A DNA stretch of 64,000 nt from Streptomyces sp. NBC_01591. GTDB lineage: Bacteria > Actinomycetota > Actinomycetes > Streptomycetales > Streptomycetaceae. Shown here piece by piece: positions 25,535 to 34,500 of this stretch. Position numbers and translations under genes: made by a program. The DNA lies in NCBI RefSeq assembly GCF_035918155.1, contig NZ_CP109327.1, positions 1,364,001 through 1,428,000 of the forward strand. Direction: 5' to 3'. How positions within the stretch are numbered: the stretch's first letter is position 1; every line of letters starts with the position of its first letter. Below the pieces are notes generated by a model. It was not told the DNA's origin. It made no database searches and worked only from the letters and a program-made list of their open reading frames with translations.

Positions 25535-25966
25535 TCAGCTCTGCACGGGGATGCTCCACGGAAGCGCGATCCACACCGTCTTGCCGCCGTCGGCGGTGGG
25601 GGTGACGGTGAGCCGGCCCCCGCACTCCTTGGCCAGACAGCGGATGATCACCATGCCGCGTCCGTTGTCCTGCTGAACGGCGGCGGGCAGTCGCCTGGGC
25701 CAGCGGGGGTGACTGTCCGTCACCCCGAGAAGCAGTTGCTCCTCCCGCTCCAGCCGGAGGTCCACGGTGAAGGTGGGCGACTGCCCGAAGGTGTGCTGTA
25801 CGGCGTTGGTCGCGAGCTCCGAGACGATGAGCTGGATGCTGTCGGCGAAGTCGGTGTCGGTGGCCAGGCCCCATTCGGTGAGCACCTTGGCCACGTACCT
25901 GCGGGCTGCCGAGACCGAGACCGGATCGCTCGGCAGAGTGAGGTGTGCTTCTTGATGGTCTGCCAT
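25535..25966 (-). CDS. ATP-binding protein, RsbW-like (HATPase_c) anti-sigma type
   Basis: This 143-residue protein carries the single-domain GHKL ATPase signatures of RsbW/SpoIIAB-like kinases: the N-box IVSELATNAVQH, a D-x-G-type turn at VTDSHPRWP, and the G-rich DNGRGMVIIRCLA. Such proteins in Streptomyces pair with XRE/DUF397 genes in WhiJ-like developmental cassettes. Here it diverges from the XRE gene with about 200 bp between. The ATG at 25966 gives a normal start (MADHQEAHLTL). A GTG at 25987 could add seven residues. Confidence 0.87.
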   Translation of the reverse strand: MADHQEAHLTLPSDPVSVSAARRYVAKVLTEWGLATDTDFADSIQLIVSELATNAVQHTFGQSPTFTVDLRLEREEQLLLGVTDSHPRWPRRLPAAVQQDNGRGMVIIRCLAKECGGRLTVTPTADGGKTVWIALPWSIPVQS

Positions 25967-26170
25967 GGCGAGCCGTCCCTTTCCCACCCGGACCGACCCG
26001 CGATCGGTCTGGGTTGCGCTTCGGGCCAGATTGCCATTGATGCTGCCCTCTGTGACGGCGATCCACCAAGATATGCATATATCTGTCGCTCAATGCGGTG
26101 AACCCTGCCACGCGAAACCGTCTGTGGGCGGCACACTGTCCGCTCGGCAGAAGAGGGAGGGAGGCCGTAG

Positions 26171-27031
26171 ATGCAGCACGGCCCTGCGGTTCGACGCCGC
26201 AAGCTCGGGGAGGAACTCCGGAGTCTGCGCCATGTGTCGGGACTGACCAGTCGGGACGCGGCGCGGATGCTCGGGTGGCACCAGTCGAAGGTGAGCCGGA
26301 TCGAGACCGGGGTGAGCGGGGTGCAACCCGCCGATGTGACCCGGCTGCTCGACGCGTACGGCGTGGACGACGCCCAGTTGCGGGATCTCCTGGCCACGCT
26401 GGCGGGTTCGGCGGGCGGTGGCGGCACCGGGTGGTGGCACGCCTATCGCGGTCTGATCCCGCCCCAGTACCGCGACTTCATCAGTCTGGAGTCCCAGGCG
26501 CGGACCGCGCGCACGCTGGAGACCTCGGTGGTGCCGGGGCTCCTGCAGACGGCCGATTACGCGCGGGCGGTGACCCGGGCGTCGCTGGACGGGCTGCCCG
26601 CCGGCCAGCTGGACTCACTGGTGGAGGTGCGGCTCGCCCGGCAGGGGGTGTTGCGGACGGATCCGCCGCTGCGGCTGAGCGCGGTGCTCGACGAGGCGGT
26701 GCTGCGGCGCGAGGTCGGCGGGTGCCGGGTGATGCGGGAGCAGTTGCGTCATCTGACTCGTGTGGCTCAACTTCCTCATGTGCAGCTCCAGTTGCTGCCG
26801 TTCTCGGTGGGTGGCTATGCCGGCCTCACCGGACCTTTCGTTATCTTCTCATTTCCGAGCACTTCTGATCTGGATGTGGTCGTTCTCGACCATTTGACGA
26901 GTAGCCTCTACCTGGAGCGGAAAGAAGACCTTGAGGCGTACAGCTCGGCCTTCCGCACGATGCAGGCACACGCGCTGTCGCCGGAGCACTCGTTGGACCT
27001 CATCGCCGCGATCGACCGCGACGGTCAGTGA
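26171..27031 (+). CDS. XRE-family regulator with DUF5753 domain (WhiJ-like)
   Basis: This 286-residue protein has an N-terminal helix-turn-helix (about 10-65, LGEELRSLRHVSGLTSRDAA, then KVSRIETG). A long C-terminal DUF5753 domain follows (YRDFISLESQARTARTLETS, VPGLLQTADYARA, LTGPFVIFSFP). It is the regulator of a WhiJ-type cassette together with the DUF397 protein 24 bp downstream and the divergent RsbW-like ATPase. These cassettes modulate development and antibiotic production in Streptomyces. The ATG follows GGGAGGGAGGC at normal distance. Confidence 0.92.
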   Translation: MQHGPAVRRRKLGEELRSLRHVSGLTSRDAARMLGWHQSKVSRIETGVSGVQPADVTRLLDAYGVDDAQLRDLLATLAGSAGGGGTGWWHAYRGLIPPQYRDFISLESQARTARTLETSVVPGLLQTADYARAVTRASLDGLPAGQLDSLVEVRLARQGVLRTDPPLRLSAVLDEAVLRREVGGCRVMREQLRHLTRVAQLPHVQLQLLPFSVGGYAGLTGPFVIFSFPSTSDLDVVVLDHLTSSLYLERKEDLEAYSSAFRTMQAHALSPEHSLDLIAAIDRDGQ

Positions 27032-27055
27032 CCCCGGACCGCCCAAGGGGGCCTC

Positions 27056-27262
27056 ATGTCGGATTGCCTCGCACAGCACGGCTTACGGTGGCGGCGCAGC
27101 AGCCGCAGCACGGGTATGAACAACTGTGTGGAGACCGCACCGTTCGGTGACGGGCGGCTGGCCGTGCGGGACTCCAAGGATGTGTCCAGGCCACCGCTGC
27201 GGTTCTCCGCGGCGGCCTGGAACTCGTTCGTCGCCGGCCTGCACCGGGTTCCGGTCAGCTGA
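27056..27262 (+). CDS. DUF397 protein
   Basis: This 68-residue protein has the DUF397 pattern: LRWRRSSRS, then the conserved NNCVETAP segment, then AVRDSKD and a C-terminal AWNSFVAGL helix. DUF397 proteins are small partners of XRE/DUF5753 regulators and often inhibit them. It follows the XRE gene by 24 bp. Its stop overlaps the 3' end of bioF on the opposite strand by 8 bp. Confidence 0.9.
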   Translation: MSDCLAQHGLRWRRSSRSTGMNNCVETAPFGDGRLAVRDSKDVSRPPLRFSAAAWNSFVAGLHRVPVS

Positions 27263-28397
27263 CGGGAGCAGTCCGCCGCACGACCGACACGGCGGTGGCG
27301 ATCTGTTCCTCGGTCAGATCAGCTCGCGCCGTCAGCCTCAGCCGGGACACGCCGTCCGGCACCGACGGGGGCCGGAAGCACCCCACCACGATTCCGGCGG
27401 TGCGGCAGTCGGCCGCCCAGCGCACCGCCGCGTCCGCCGAGGGGGCACGCACCGAGACCACGGCCGCGTCCGGCCGCACGGCGGTCAGGCCGGCCGCGGT
27501 CAGCCGCTCGTACAGCGTCGTGGCGACGGCACGGGCCCTGCCGGCCCGCTCCGGCTCGCGGCGCAGCAGCCGCAGGCTCCTCAGTGCGGCGCCCGCCGCG
27601 GCCGGAGCGAGACCGGTGTCGAAGATGAACGTACGGGCCGTGTTGACGAGGTGTTCGATGACCCGGGCCGGTCCGAGGACCGCTCCGCCCTGGCTGCCCA
27701 GGGACTTGGAGAGGGTGAGCGTGGTGACGATTCCCTCGCCGCCCGCGAGACCGGCGGCGGCGAGCGCCCCACGGCCGCCGTCCCCCAGCACGCCCAGGCC
27801 GTGCGCGTCGTCGACGAGCAGCGCGGCGCCCTCGCTACGGCAGACGTCGGCCAGTTCGGGCAGCGGTGCCGCGTCGCCGTCGACCGAGAAGACCGAGTCG
27901 GTGACGGCCAGCGCCCGTCCCTCGTGCGACCGCAGAGCCTTGCGTACGGCGTCGGGATCGGCATGCGGAACGACGGCGGTCCCGGCGCGGGAGAGCCGGC
28001 AACCGTCCACGATCGAGGCATGGTTGCCCGCATCGGAGACGATCAGTGAGCCATGACCGGTGAGCGCCGTGACGGCCGCGAGATTGGCCGCGTAGCCGGA
28101 TGACAGCACTAGGGCCGCTTCGAAGCCGCAGAATTCGGCCAGTTCGCTTTCGAGTTCTGCGTGCAGTGCGGTGGAGCCGGTGACAAGTCGCGATCCGGTC
28201 GCGCCCGCACCCCACGTGCGCGCGGCCTCGGCCGCGGCAGCGGTGATGTCGGGGTGCCGGGTCAGCCCCAGATAGTCGTTGCTCGCGAGGTCCAGAAGTC
28301 CGGGTGCGGCGGGCCTGGGGCGCAGAGTACGGACGAGTCCGGCGTCCGCGCGGCGGCGCGCCTCCTCGTCGATCCAGTCGAACGGGTCGAAGGGCAT
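27255..28397 (-). CDS. bioF: 8-amino-7-oxononanoate synthase
   Basis: BioF condenses pimeloyl-ACP/CoA with alanine, the first dedicated step of biotin ring assembly. The 380-residue protein has the fold-type I PLP pattern: DYLGLTRHPDI, the glycine-rich GTGSRLV-like GATGSRLVTGS, DDAHGLGVLGDGGRG with the PLP-binding Asp, and the Schiff-base lysine in TLSKSLGSQGG. It diverges from bioB and converges with the DUF397 gene. I chose the ATG at 28397 because it matches the family N-terminus (PFDWIDEEARRR). Confidence 0.95.
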   Translation of the reverse strand: MPFDPFDWIDEEARRRADAGLVRTLRPRPAAPGLLDLASNDYLGLTRHPDITAAAAEAARTWGAGATGSRLVTGSTALHAELESELAEFCGFEAALVLSSGYAANLAAVTALTGHGSLIVSDAGNHASIVDGCRLSRAGTAVVPHADPDAVRKALRSHEGRALAVTDSVFSVDGDAAPLPELADVCRSEGAALLVDDAHGLGVLGDGGRGALAAAGLAGGEGIVTTLTLSKSLGSQGGAVLGPARVIEHLVNTARTFIFDTGLAPAAAGAALRSLRLLRREPERAGRARAVATTLYERLTAAGLTAVRPDAAVVSVRAPSADAAVRWAADCRTAGIVVGCFRPPSVPDGVSRLRLTARADLTEEQIATAVSVVRRTAPVS

Positions 28398-28451
28398 GAG
28401 CGGTCCCTTTTGTAGGCAGCTCACAGACTCTAACCGCGGGTGTAGCAGGTC

Positions 28452-28475
28452 ATGGTGTGGCAATACACACACCAT
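28452..28475. promoter_or_regulatory. Dyad between bioF and bioB, candidate biotin-gene operator
   Basis: Arms ATGGTGTG and CACACCAT flank an 8-bp spacer (GCAATACA). The dyad lies 55 bp before bioF and 65 bp before bioB, where one bound protein could control both. It does not resemble the GTTCA-type BioQ sites known from other actinobacteria. Confidence 0.5.
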
Positions 28476-28539
28476 CGGCAGGCTCTGTTGTCCGGTTCCT
28501 CCTTGGCTGCGGGCCGTGCGGTAGGCCAGGATCTTCGCC

Positions 28540-29706
28540 ATGGACCTCCTGAACACGCTGGTGGACAAGGGGCTGCGGCGCAAGCTGCCGACCCGCGAAG
28601 AAGCCCTCGCCGTACTGGCGACCTCCAACGACGATCTGCTCGAAGTGGTGGCCGCGGCCGGAAAGGTGCGCCGTCAGTGGTTCGGGCGGCGCGTGAAACT
28701 GAACTATCTGGTCAATCTCAAGTCCGGTCTCTGCCCCGAGGACTGCTCGTACTGCTCGCAGCGGCTCGGCTCGAAGGCCGAGATCCTCAAGTACACCTGG
28801 CTGAAACCGGACGAGGCGTCGAAGGCCGCCGCCGCCGGGGTGGCGGGCGGGGCCAAGCGCGTGTGTCTGGTGGCGAGCGGCCGCGGTCCGACGGACCGCG
28901 ATGTCGACCGGGTGTCGGAGACCATCGAGGCGATCAAGGAACAGAACGAGGGCGTGGAGGTGTGTGCCTGCCTCGGGCTGCTCTCCGACGGGCAGGCCGA
29001 CCGGCTGCGGTCGGCGGGCGCCGACGCGTACAACCACAACCTGAACACGTCCGAGGGGACGTACGGGGAGATCACCACCACCCACACCTATGCGGATCGG
29101 GTGGAGACCGTGCACCAGGCGCAGGCCGCCGGGCTCTCGGCGTGTTCCGGACTGATCGCCGGGATGGGCGAGAGCGACGCCGACCTCGTCGATGTCGTCT
29201 TCTCGCTGCGCGAACTGGACCCGGACTCGGTGCCGGTGAACTTCCTGATCCCGTTCGAGGGAACTCCGCTGGCCAAGGAGTGGAACCTCACTCCACAGCG
29301 TTGTCTGCGCATTCTGGCGATGGTCCGGTTCGTCTGCCCGGATGTGGAGGTACGGCTCGCGGGCGGACGCGAGGTGCATCTGCGCTCGATGCAGCCGCTG
29401 GCCCTGCACCTGGTCAACTCGATCTTCCTGGGCGACTACCTCACCAGCGAGGGGCAGGCGGGTCAGGCGGACCTGGACATGATCGCGGACGCCGGTTTCG
29501 AGGTGGAGGGAGCGGGCACGACGACGCTGCCCGGGCACCGGGCGCAGCCGGGTGGCGGATGCGGTGCGCACGACGGCGGATGCGCCCCCTGCGGTGACGC
29601 GCCCGGGGAGGCCGCGGCCGAGTCCCAGGACACGCCGGCCGCACGCACGGACCTGGTGGCGGTCCGCCGTCGCGGCGCGGGAACGGATCTCGCCCCCAAT
29701 GCCTGA
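28540..29706 (+). CDS. bioB: Biotin synthase
   Basis: BioB is the radical-SAM enzyme that inserts sulfur into dethiobiotin. Cys65, Cys69 and Cys72 (CPEDCSYC) bind the 4Fe-4S cluster. The YNHNLNTSE and the [2Fe-2S]-site segments are conserved. At 388 residues it is longer than usual because the last 55 or so residues form a variable tail with a cysteine cluster ([16 protein letters not shown]). Similar extensions occur in some actinobacterial BioB proteins. It starts the bioB-bioA-bioD unit and overlaps bioA by 8 bp. Confidence 0.96.
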   Translation: MDLLNTLVDKGLRRKLPTREEALAVLATSNDDLLEVVAAAGKVRRQWFGRRVKLNYLVNLKSGLCPEDCSYCSQRLGSKAEILKYTWLKPDEASKAAAAGVAGGAKRVCLVASGRGPTDRDVDRVSETIEAIKEQNEGVEVCACLGLLSDGQADRLRSAGADAYNHNLNTSEGTYGEITTTHTYADRVETVHQAQAAGLSACSGLIAGMGESDADLVDVVFSLRELDPDSVPVNFLIPFEGTPLAKEWNLTPQRCLRILAMVRFVCPDVEVRLAGGREVHLRSMQPLALHLVNSIFLGDYLTSEGQAGQADLDMIADAGFEVEGAGTTTLPGHRAQPGGGCGAHDGGCAPCGDAPGEAAAESQDTPAARTDLVAVRRRGAGTDLAPNA

Positions 29707-31003
29707 AGCCCTCTCCCCGGCCGAACTGCGGTCCCTGGACCGGGCCCACGTCTGGCATCCGTACGGCCCGATGCCGGGGCGTCAGGAGCCGCTGGTCGTG
29801 GAGTCCGCGTCCGGGGTGCGGCTGAGGCTGGCAGAACCGGCCCACGGGCAGTCCGAGTTGGTCGACGGCATGTCGTCCTGGTGGTCGGCGGTGCACGGCT
29901 ACAACCATCCGGTGCTCAACGAGGCGGCCCGTGGTCAGCTGGGCCGGATGAGCCATGTGATGTTCGGTGGGCTCACCCACGAGCCCGCCGTGCGGCTGGC
30001 CACCCGGCTGGTCGAGATCACCCCGGAGCCGCTGCGGCACGTCTTCCTCTCCGACTCGGGGTCGGTCTCCGTCGAGGTCGCGGTCAAGATGTGTCTGCAG
30101 TACTGGCGCTCGGCCGGGCGGCCCGCCAAGCAGCGGCTGCTGACCTGGCGCGGCGGCTATCACGGGGACACCTGGCAGCCGATGTCGGTGTGCGACCCCG
30201 AAGGCGGCATGCACGAGCTGTGGTCGGGGGTCCTGCCCCGGCAGATCTTCGCCGACGAGCCCCCGCCCGGTTTCGACGCGGAACCGGACGCCGCGTACGT
30301 ACGGCATCTGCGGGAGCTGATCGCCGAGCACGCCGACCGGCTGGCCGCGGTGATCGTGGAGCCGGTGGTGCAGGGCGCGGGCGGGATGCGGTTCCACTCC
30401 CCCGCGTATCTGCGGGTGCTGCGCGAGGCGTGCGACGAGCACGATGTGCTGCTGGTGTTCGACGAGATCGCCACGGGCTTCGGCCGTACCGGGGAGCTGT
30501 TCGCCGCCGGGCATTCGGGGATCTCGCCCGATGTCATGTGCGTGGGCAAGGCGCTGACCGGCGGCTATCTGACGATGGCGGCGACGCTGTGTACCTCCCG
30601 GGTGGCAGAGGGCATCTCGCGCGGCGAGGTGCCGGTGCTCGCGCACGGACCGACGTTCATGGGCAACCCGCTCGCCTCCGCGGTGGCGTGCGCCTCCATC
30701 GATCTGCTGCTCGGCCAGGACTGGGAGCGGGAGGTGAAGCGGATCGGTACCGGGCTGCGGGAGGGGCTCGCCCCGGCGTCGGAGCTGCCCGGGGTGCGGG
30801 ACGTACGGGTGCTGGGTGCGATCGGCGTCGTGCAGCTCGATCACGAGGTGGACATGGCGGCCGCGACCCGGGCGGCGGTACGGGAAGGGGTGTGGCTGCG
30901 GCCGTTCCGCGACCTCGTCTACACCATGCCGCCGTATGTGACCGGTGACGAGGACGTGGCACGGATCTGCCGCGCCGTGTGCGCGGCAGCGCGAGAGGGA
31001 TGA
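29699..31003 (+). CDS. bioA: Adenosylmethionine-8-amino-7-oxononanoate aminotransferase
   Basis: BioA transfers an amino group from S-adenosylmethionine to the BioF product, giving 7,8-diaminopelargonate. The 434-residue protein has the class III aminotransferase motifs: the N-terminal HVWHPYGPM box, [28 protein letters not shown], and the PLP lysine in [10 protein letters not shown]. The ATG sits inside the last codons of bioB; the ribosome-binding site is weak, which fits translational coupling. Confidence 0.96.
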   Translation: MPEALSPAELRSLDRAHVWHPYGPMPGRQEPLVVESASGVRLRLAEPAHGQSELVDGMSSWWSAVHGYNHPVLNEAARGQLGRMSHVMFGGLTHEPAVRLATRLVEITPEPLRHVFLSDSGSVSVEVAVKMCLQYWRSAGRPAKQRLLTWRGGYHGDTWQPMSVCDPEGGMHELWSGVLPRQIFADEPPPGFDAEPDAAYVRHLRELIAEHADRLAAVIVEPVVQGAGGMRFHSPAYLRVLREACDEHDVLLVFDEIATGFGRTGELFAAGHSGISPDVMCVGKALTGGYLTMAATLCTSRVAEGISRGEVPVLAHGPTFMGNPLASAVACASIDLLLGQDWEREVKRIGTGLREGLAPASELPGVRDVRVLGAIGVVQLDHEVDMAAATRAAVREGVWLRPFRDLVYTMPPYVTGDEDVARICRAVCAAAREG

Positions 31004-31004
31004 G

Positions 31005-31694
31005 ATGACGGTTCTGGTAGTGACGGGGACGGGCACGGAGATCGGCAAGACGGTCGTGACGGCGGCCGTGGCGGCGGCGTGCCGGGACCGCGGCGTCGCG
31101 GTGCTCAAGCCTGCGCAGACGGGGCTGGCCCCCGGAGAGCCCGGTGATGCCGCGGAGGTGGCACGGCTGGCGGGTGGTCATGTCACCGCGGTCGAGCTGG
31201 CCCGTTTCCCCGAACCGTTGGCGCCTGCCACGGCCGCCCGCAGGGCGGGTCTCCCGCCGGTACGGCCGTACGAAATCGCCGACGCGGCGGAGAAACTGGC
31301 GACCGCGCACGATCTGGTGCTGATCGAGGGTGCGGGCGGTCTGCTCGTACGGTTCGACGACGACGGCTCGACCCTCGCCGACGCCGCCCGGCTGCTGGCC
31401 GCCCCGGTGCTGGTCGTGACGCCCGCCGGTCTGGGCACGCTCAACACCACCGCGCTGACCTCGGAGGCGCTGCGGACCCGGGGGCTGGAGTGTCTCGGAG
31501 TGGTGGTGGGCAGCATGCCTGCCGAGCCGGACCTCGCGGCGCGCTGCAATCTGGTGGACCTGCCCGTGGTGGCGGGCGCCCCGCTGCTGGGTGCGGTGCC
31601 GGCCGGTGCGGGAACACTGGAGCCCACCGACTTCCGTGCCCGGGCCCGGAGTTGGCTCGCGGCGGAGCTGGGCGGGAATCGGCCCGCCGACTGA
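31005..31694 (+). CDS. bioD: ATP-dependent dethiobiotin synthetase
   Basis: BioD closes the ureido ring of dethiobiotin using CO2 and ATP. This 229-residue protein has the P-loop GTGTEIGKT at 8-16, the LKPAQTG substrate segment, the EGAGGLLVR motif and the late TPAGLGTLN nucleotide-site motif. The ATG is 1 nt after the bioA stop. A small TGAGCG...CGCTCA stem just after the stop may end the transcript. Confidence 0.95.
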   Translation: MTVLVVTGTGTEIGKTVVTAAVAAACRDRGVAVLKPAQTGLAPGEPGDAAEVARLAGGHVTAVELARFPEPLAPATAARRAGLPPVRPYEIADAAEKLATAHDLVLIEGAGGLLVRFDDDGSTLADAARLLAAPVLVVTPAGLGTLNTTALTSEALRTRGLECLGVVVGSMPAEPDLAARCNLVDLPVVAGAPLLGAVPAGAGTLEPTDFRARARSWLAAELGGNRPAD

Positions 31695-31771
31695 GCGTCT
31701 GAGCCGCTCAGGACGGGGGAGAATCCAAGTAGCGTGCTTTCTGCCCGAGCGCCCGGACGAGGAGGTCCGTC

Positions 31772-32449
31772 ATGCGTCTGCGCAGCACGAGAATCCCGGA
31801 TGACGCGGTGCACCACCCCGTCTTCGCCCGGTTCTACGCCCGGATGAGCGTGGCCGCGGAGACCAAGGCCGGACTGGGCGCGGTGCGCTCGGAGCTGCTG
31901 GCGGGCCTGTCGGGCCGGGTCATCGAGATAGGTGCGGGCAATGGCCTGAACTTCGCGCACTACCCGCCCGCGGTGTCGGAGGTGGTGGCCATCGAACCCG
32001 AGCGCAGCCTGCGGCAGTTGGCGGTGCGGTCGGCGCTGCGTGCCGGAATCCCGGTGGATGTGGTGCCGGGTGCGGCGGAGGCGCTGCCGGTGAAGAACGA
32101 GGCGTTCGACGGGGCCGTCGCCTCGCTGGTGCTGTGCACGGTACGGAATGTGGAGCGTTCGCTCGCGGAGATCGTGCGGGTGCTGCGGCCCGGGGGTGAG
32201 CTGCGGTTCTTCGAGCATGTGCGGGCCGACGACCGGGCCATGGCGGCAACGCAGCGGGCACTGGACCGTACGATCTGGCCGCTGGTCACGGGCGGGTGTC
32301 ATACGGCGCGCGACACCCTGGCCGCCATCGAGAGGGCCGGATTCGTGGTGGAGACCTACCGCCGGGTCAGGATGCCGGAGTGGGGGGTCCGGCTGCCCAC
32401 GTCGGCATGCGTGCTGGGGGTGGCGAGGCGGCCGGCCGTGCTGGACTGA
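31772..32449 (+). CDS. Class I SAM-dependent methyltransferase
   Basis: This 225-residue protein has the SAM-binding motif I VIEIGAGNGLNFAHY near residue 50, the acidic end of strand 2 (VAIEPERSL), and motif II FDGAVASLVLCTV, followed by VLRPGGELRFFEHV. It resembles the UbiE/COQ5-like group that modifies small molecules or lipids. The substrate cannot be told from sequence. GAGGAGG lies 8 bp before the ATG. It follows bioD in the same direction with a 77-bp gap. Confidence 0.88.
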   Translation: MRLRSTRIPDDAVHHPVFARFYARMSVAAETKAGLGAVRSELLAGLSGRVIEIGAGNGLNFAHYPPAVSEVVAIEPERSLRQLAVRSALRAGIPVDVVPGAAEALPVKNEAFDGAVASLVLCTVRNVERSLAEIVRVLRPGGELRFFEHVRADDRAMAATQRALDRTIWPLVTGGCHTARDTLAAIERAGFVVETYRRVRMPEWGVRLPTSACVLGVARRPAVLD

Positions 32450-32480
32450 CGCCTCGGCCCTGCCTCGCGTGCCGGGGCCG

Positions 32481-32852
32481 TCACAGACTCCACTGGCGGA
32501 GCTCGTCGGCGATGGCCCGGACGTCTGCCTTGCCCTCCTTCACCAGCCGGGCCAAGTCGCGCACCTGCTCGGGCGAGGTGGTGACCTTGAGTCCGGAGGC
32601 GACGAGATATCCGTACGCGACGGCCGAGGAGAACATCGCGTTGGAGTGTTCGAGCGCGGGGACATGGAGCAGCAACTGCAGGAGGGCAGCGGCCCGGGAA
32701 TGCGGGTCGCTGTAGACGGGGCTGCCGAAGATCTCGGCCTCATGACGGGCCACGGCAGCCACGAGCGCACCCCAGTCGACCACCTGCGGATCGCCGGGGG
32801 TCTTGTGCTCGGCCACCATGAGCAGCCAGGAAAGGTCGATCTGGAGGTTCAA
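32481..32852 (-). CDS. Fic/Doc-family toxin component without a canonical Fic motif
   Basis: This 123-residue protein (LQIDLSWLLMVAEHKTPGDP ...) matches the small Fic-like toxins of Streptomyces toxin-antitoxin pairs. Where Doc/Fic proteins carry H-x-F-x-D/E-x-N-K/R-R, this one reads HVPALEHSNAMFSSA, with no basic residue in the nucleotide-binding turn. It probably differs in activity or has lost it. The start is a TTG overlapping the antitoxin stop (TTGA), so synthesis is coupled to the antitoxin. The family assignment is from recall of similar Streptomyces proteins. Confidence 0.75.
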   Translation of the reverse strand: MNLQIDLSWLLMVAEHKTPGDPQVVDWGALVAAVARHEAEIFGSPVYSDPHSRAAALLQLLLHVPALEHSNAMFSSAVAYGYLVASGLKVTTSPEQVRDLARLVKEGKADVRAIADELRQWSL

Positions 32853-33076
32853 CGCGTGCCTTTGCGCTCCGGGCCGAACTCCTCGGCGAACACCGACTCG
32901 TACTGCTTCATGAAGTCGGCCGCGGCTTCGACGAAGGTGTGTCCGACCTCGCCGGCATCCTGCCTCACGAGCTCCTCTATGTAGCGGTTCACGCTCATCC
33001 CCCTCTGCAGCGCGCGCTGTCGCGCGGCCTCGGCGGTGGCCTCGTCCACTCTCACGTTCAGCTGAGTCTTGGGCAC
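32849..33076 (-). CDS. Ribbon-helix-helix antitoxin paired with the Fic-like toxin
   Basis: This 75-residue protein starts MPKTQLNVRVDEATAEAARQ, with the strand-helix-helix of an RHH/CopG-type DNA-binding domain (residues 1-45). An acidic and aromatic C-terminal tail (FMKQYESVFAEEFGPERKG) follows and would bind the toxin. GTG start. A perfect 20-bp palindrome lies 8 bp upstream, consistent with autoregulation by the antitoxin. Confidence 0.85.
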   Translation of the reverse strand: MPKTQLNVRVDEATAEAARQRALQRGMSVNRYIEELVRQDAGEVGHTFVEAAADFMKQYESVFAEEFGPERKGTR

Positions 33077-33084
33077 GGCAACAC

Positions 33085-33104
33085 GCTAGCGCGCGTGCGC
33101 TAGC
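33085..33104. promoter_or_regulatory. Operator palindrome of the toxin-antitoxin operon
   Basis: GCTAGCGC and GCGCTAGC arms flank a GCGT centre, a 20-bp interrupted palindrome just upstream of the antitoxin start. Its position and symmetry are typical of RHH antitoxin autoregulation. Confidence 0.75.
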
Positions 33105-33479
33105 ACCGGCAAGAGGAGTCCACCGGCGCCGGGTGCACGGTTCGCCGCGCACGGAACGCCCCGTCGAAGCCCTCGAAATGGCCCTGTGGATGTGATGCCA
33201 CCCATAGGGGCCACGTCACATCCTAGGCCGGATAGTAGAAATATAGGGCCGCCCGAACGACATAGAAACGGCCCAGAGCGTCTCATTTCGGACATTGCTC
33301 CGTATTCGGGTAGTACGTCACATCATTGACCCCCGCCCCGGCCACCGCTAACCATGGCTCTCGTTGCGGGACACCGCGACCGGCCCGGACGGACCCCCGC
33401 CGGACCACGCAGGGCCCCGCCCCGCACGCCGCCACCCACACCGGACGGCACACCCCACACCAAGGAGAGTCACTTCCGC
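33105..33479. other. Intergenic region upstream of the SLT-domain gene
   Basis: This 375-bp stretch is unusually A/T-rich around 33200-33320. It must contain the promoters of the leftward toxin-antitoxin operon and the rightward SLT gene. I looked for c-di-AMP riboswitch signatures, common before such genes, and did not find them. AAGGAGAG lies before the SLT start. Confidence 0.5.
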
Positions 33480-33995
33480 ATGACCACCCACACCCTGAAC
33501 CGCACCAGCCGCCTGCGCACCCTGTCCCTCACCGCACTGGCCACCACCGCCGCCGCGGCAGCCGCCCTCACCCTCACCTCGACCTCCGCACACGCCGCCG
33601 AGACCAAGCAGCCCACCACCCCCGCGGCCAAGACCGCCACCACCGGCGACACCCAGCAGGGCAACAGCGGCTACGCCAACAACCTCGACGGCTGGATCAA
33701 GGAATCCCTCGCCGTCATGAAGGCCAAGGGCATCCCCGGCACCTACGAGGGCCTGCACCGCAACATCATGCGCGAGTCCAGCGGCAACCCCAACGCCCAG
33801 AACGGCTGGGACGTCAACGCACAGAAGGGCACCCCCTCCAAGGGCCTGCTCCAGGTCATCGAGCCGACCTTCAACGCCTACCACGTCAACGGCACCGCCA
33901 AGAGCCTCACCGACCCCGTCGCCAACATCACCGCGGCCGCCAACTACGCCGCCGACCGCTACGGATCCATCGACAACGTCAACTCCGCCTACTGA
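33480..33995 (+). CDS. Secreted transglycosylase-like (SLT domain) protein
   Basis: This 171-residue protein has an Ala-rich signal peptide (ALATTAAAAAALTLTSTSAHA, cleavage near 38). A compact lysozyme-like SLT domain follows: the catalytic glutamate is Glu99 in MRESSGNP, followed by KGTPSKGLLQVIEPTFNAYH and ITAAANYAADRYGS. It should cut glycan strands of peptidoglycan or act as an extracellular muralytic helper. It is short for this family, with no LysM or other wall-binding module. It is rich in codons ending in C. Confidence 0.9.
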   Translation: MTTHTLNRTSRLRTLSLTALATTAAAAAALTLTSTSAHAAETKQPTTPAAKTATTGDTQQGNSGYANNLDGWIKESLAVMKAKGIPGTYEGLHRNIMRESSGNPNAQNGWDVNAQKGTPSKGLLQVIEPTFNAYHVNGTAKSLTDPVANITAAANYAADRYGSIDNVNSAY

Positions 33996-34071
33996 GCCAC
34001 GGAGTCACCGAGCCACTGTCCGGCGCCGAAATCGTTCGCCGAACGGATCGGCGCTCTGCTTGGCTCGTCCC

Positions 34072-34500
34072 ATGAGTGATCTCCCCATACGCTGCGCCGG
34101 CCTCCCCGACGTCGACACCGTGTTGCGCTTCTGGCGCGAGGCCGCAGAGGGAACGAGCATCAGCGACGACCACGACGGCGTGGCCCGGCTGATTTCGAGA
34201 GACCCCGAAGCCCTGCTGCTGGCGGAACGCGACGGTCGCCTCGTGGGAACCGTCATAGCCGGTTTCGACGGCTGGCGGTGCTCCGCCTACCGGCTGGCCG
34301 TGCACCCCGACTGCCGCCGGCAAGGTATCGCCACCGCCTTGATAGAAGCGGCGGAACAGCGATTCCTCACCCTGGGTGGGCGACGGGTCGACGCCATGGT
34401 CCTGGAAGCCAACGAACGGGCACACCACACCTGGGCCGCAGGGGGCTACCACCGCGAGGATCACTGGCGGCGCTGGGTGAAGCCGCTCACGGACCGATGA
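34072..34500 (+). CDS. GNAT-family N-acetyltransferase
   Basis: This 142-residue protein has the acetyl-CoA-binding motif A of the GNAT fold (LAVHPDCRRQGIATALIEAA), preceded by the strand VGTVIAGFDGWRCSAYR and followed by the DAMVLEANERAHHTWAAGGY helix-strand. The substrate is unknown. A TTG 12 bp upstream gives a longer form, but the ATG is the more natural start. It reads toward the CNNM pair with a 170-bp gap. Confidence 0.88.
   Translation: MSDLPIRCAGLPDVDTVLRFWREAAEGTSISDDHDGVARLISRDPEALLLAERDGRLVGTVIAGFDGWRCSAYRLAVHPDCRRQGIATALIEAAEQRFLTLGGRRVDAMVLEANERAHHTWAAGGYHREDHWRRWVKPLTDR

Noticed and set aside
33105..33479. c-di-AMP riboswitch before the SLT gene
   Set aside because: The CCGAACCCGACAG core that is clear at 23930 is not present here.
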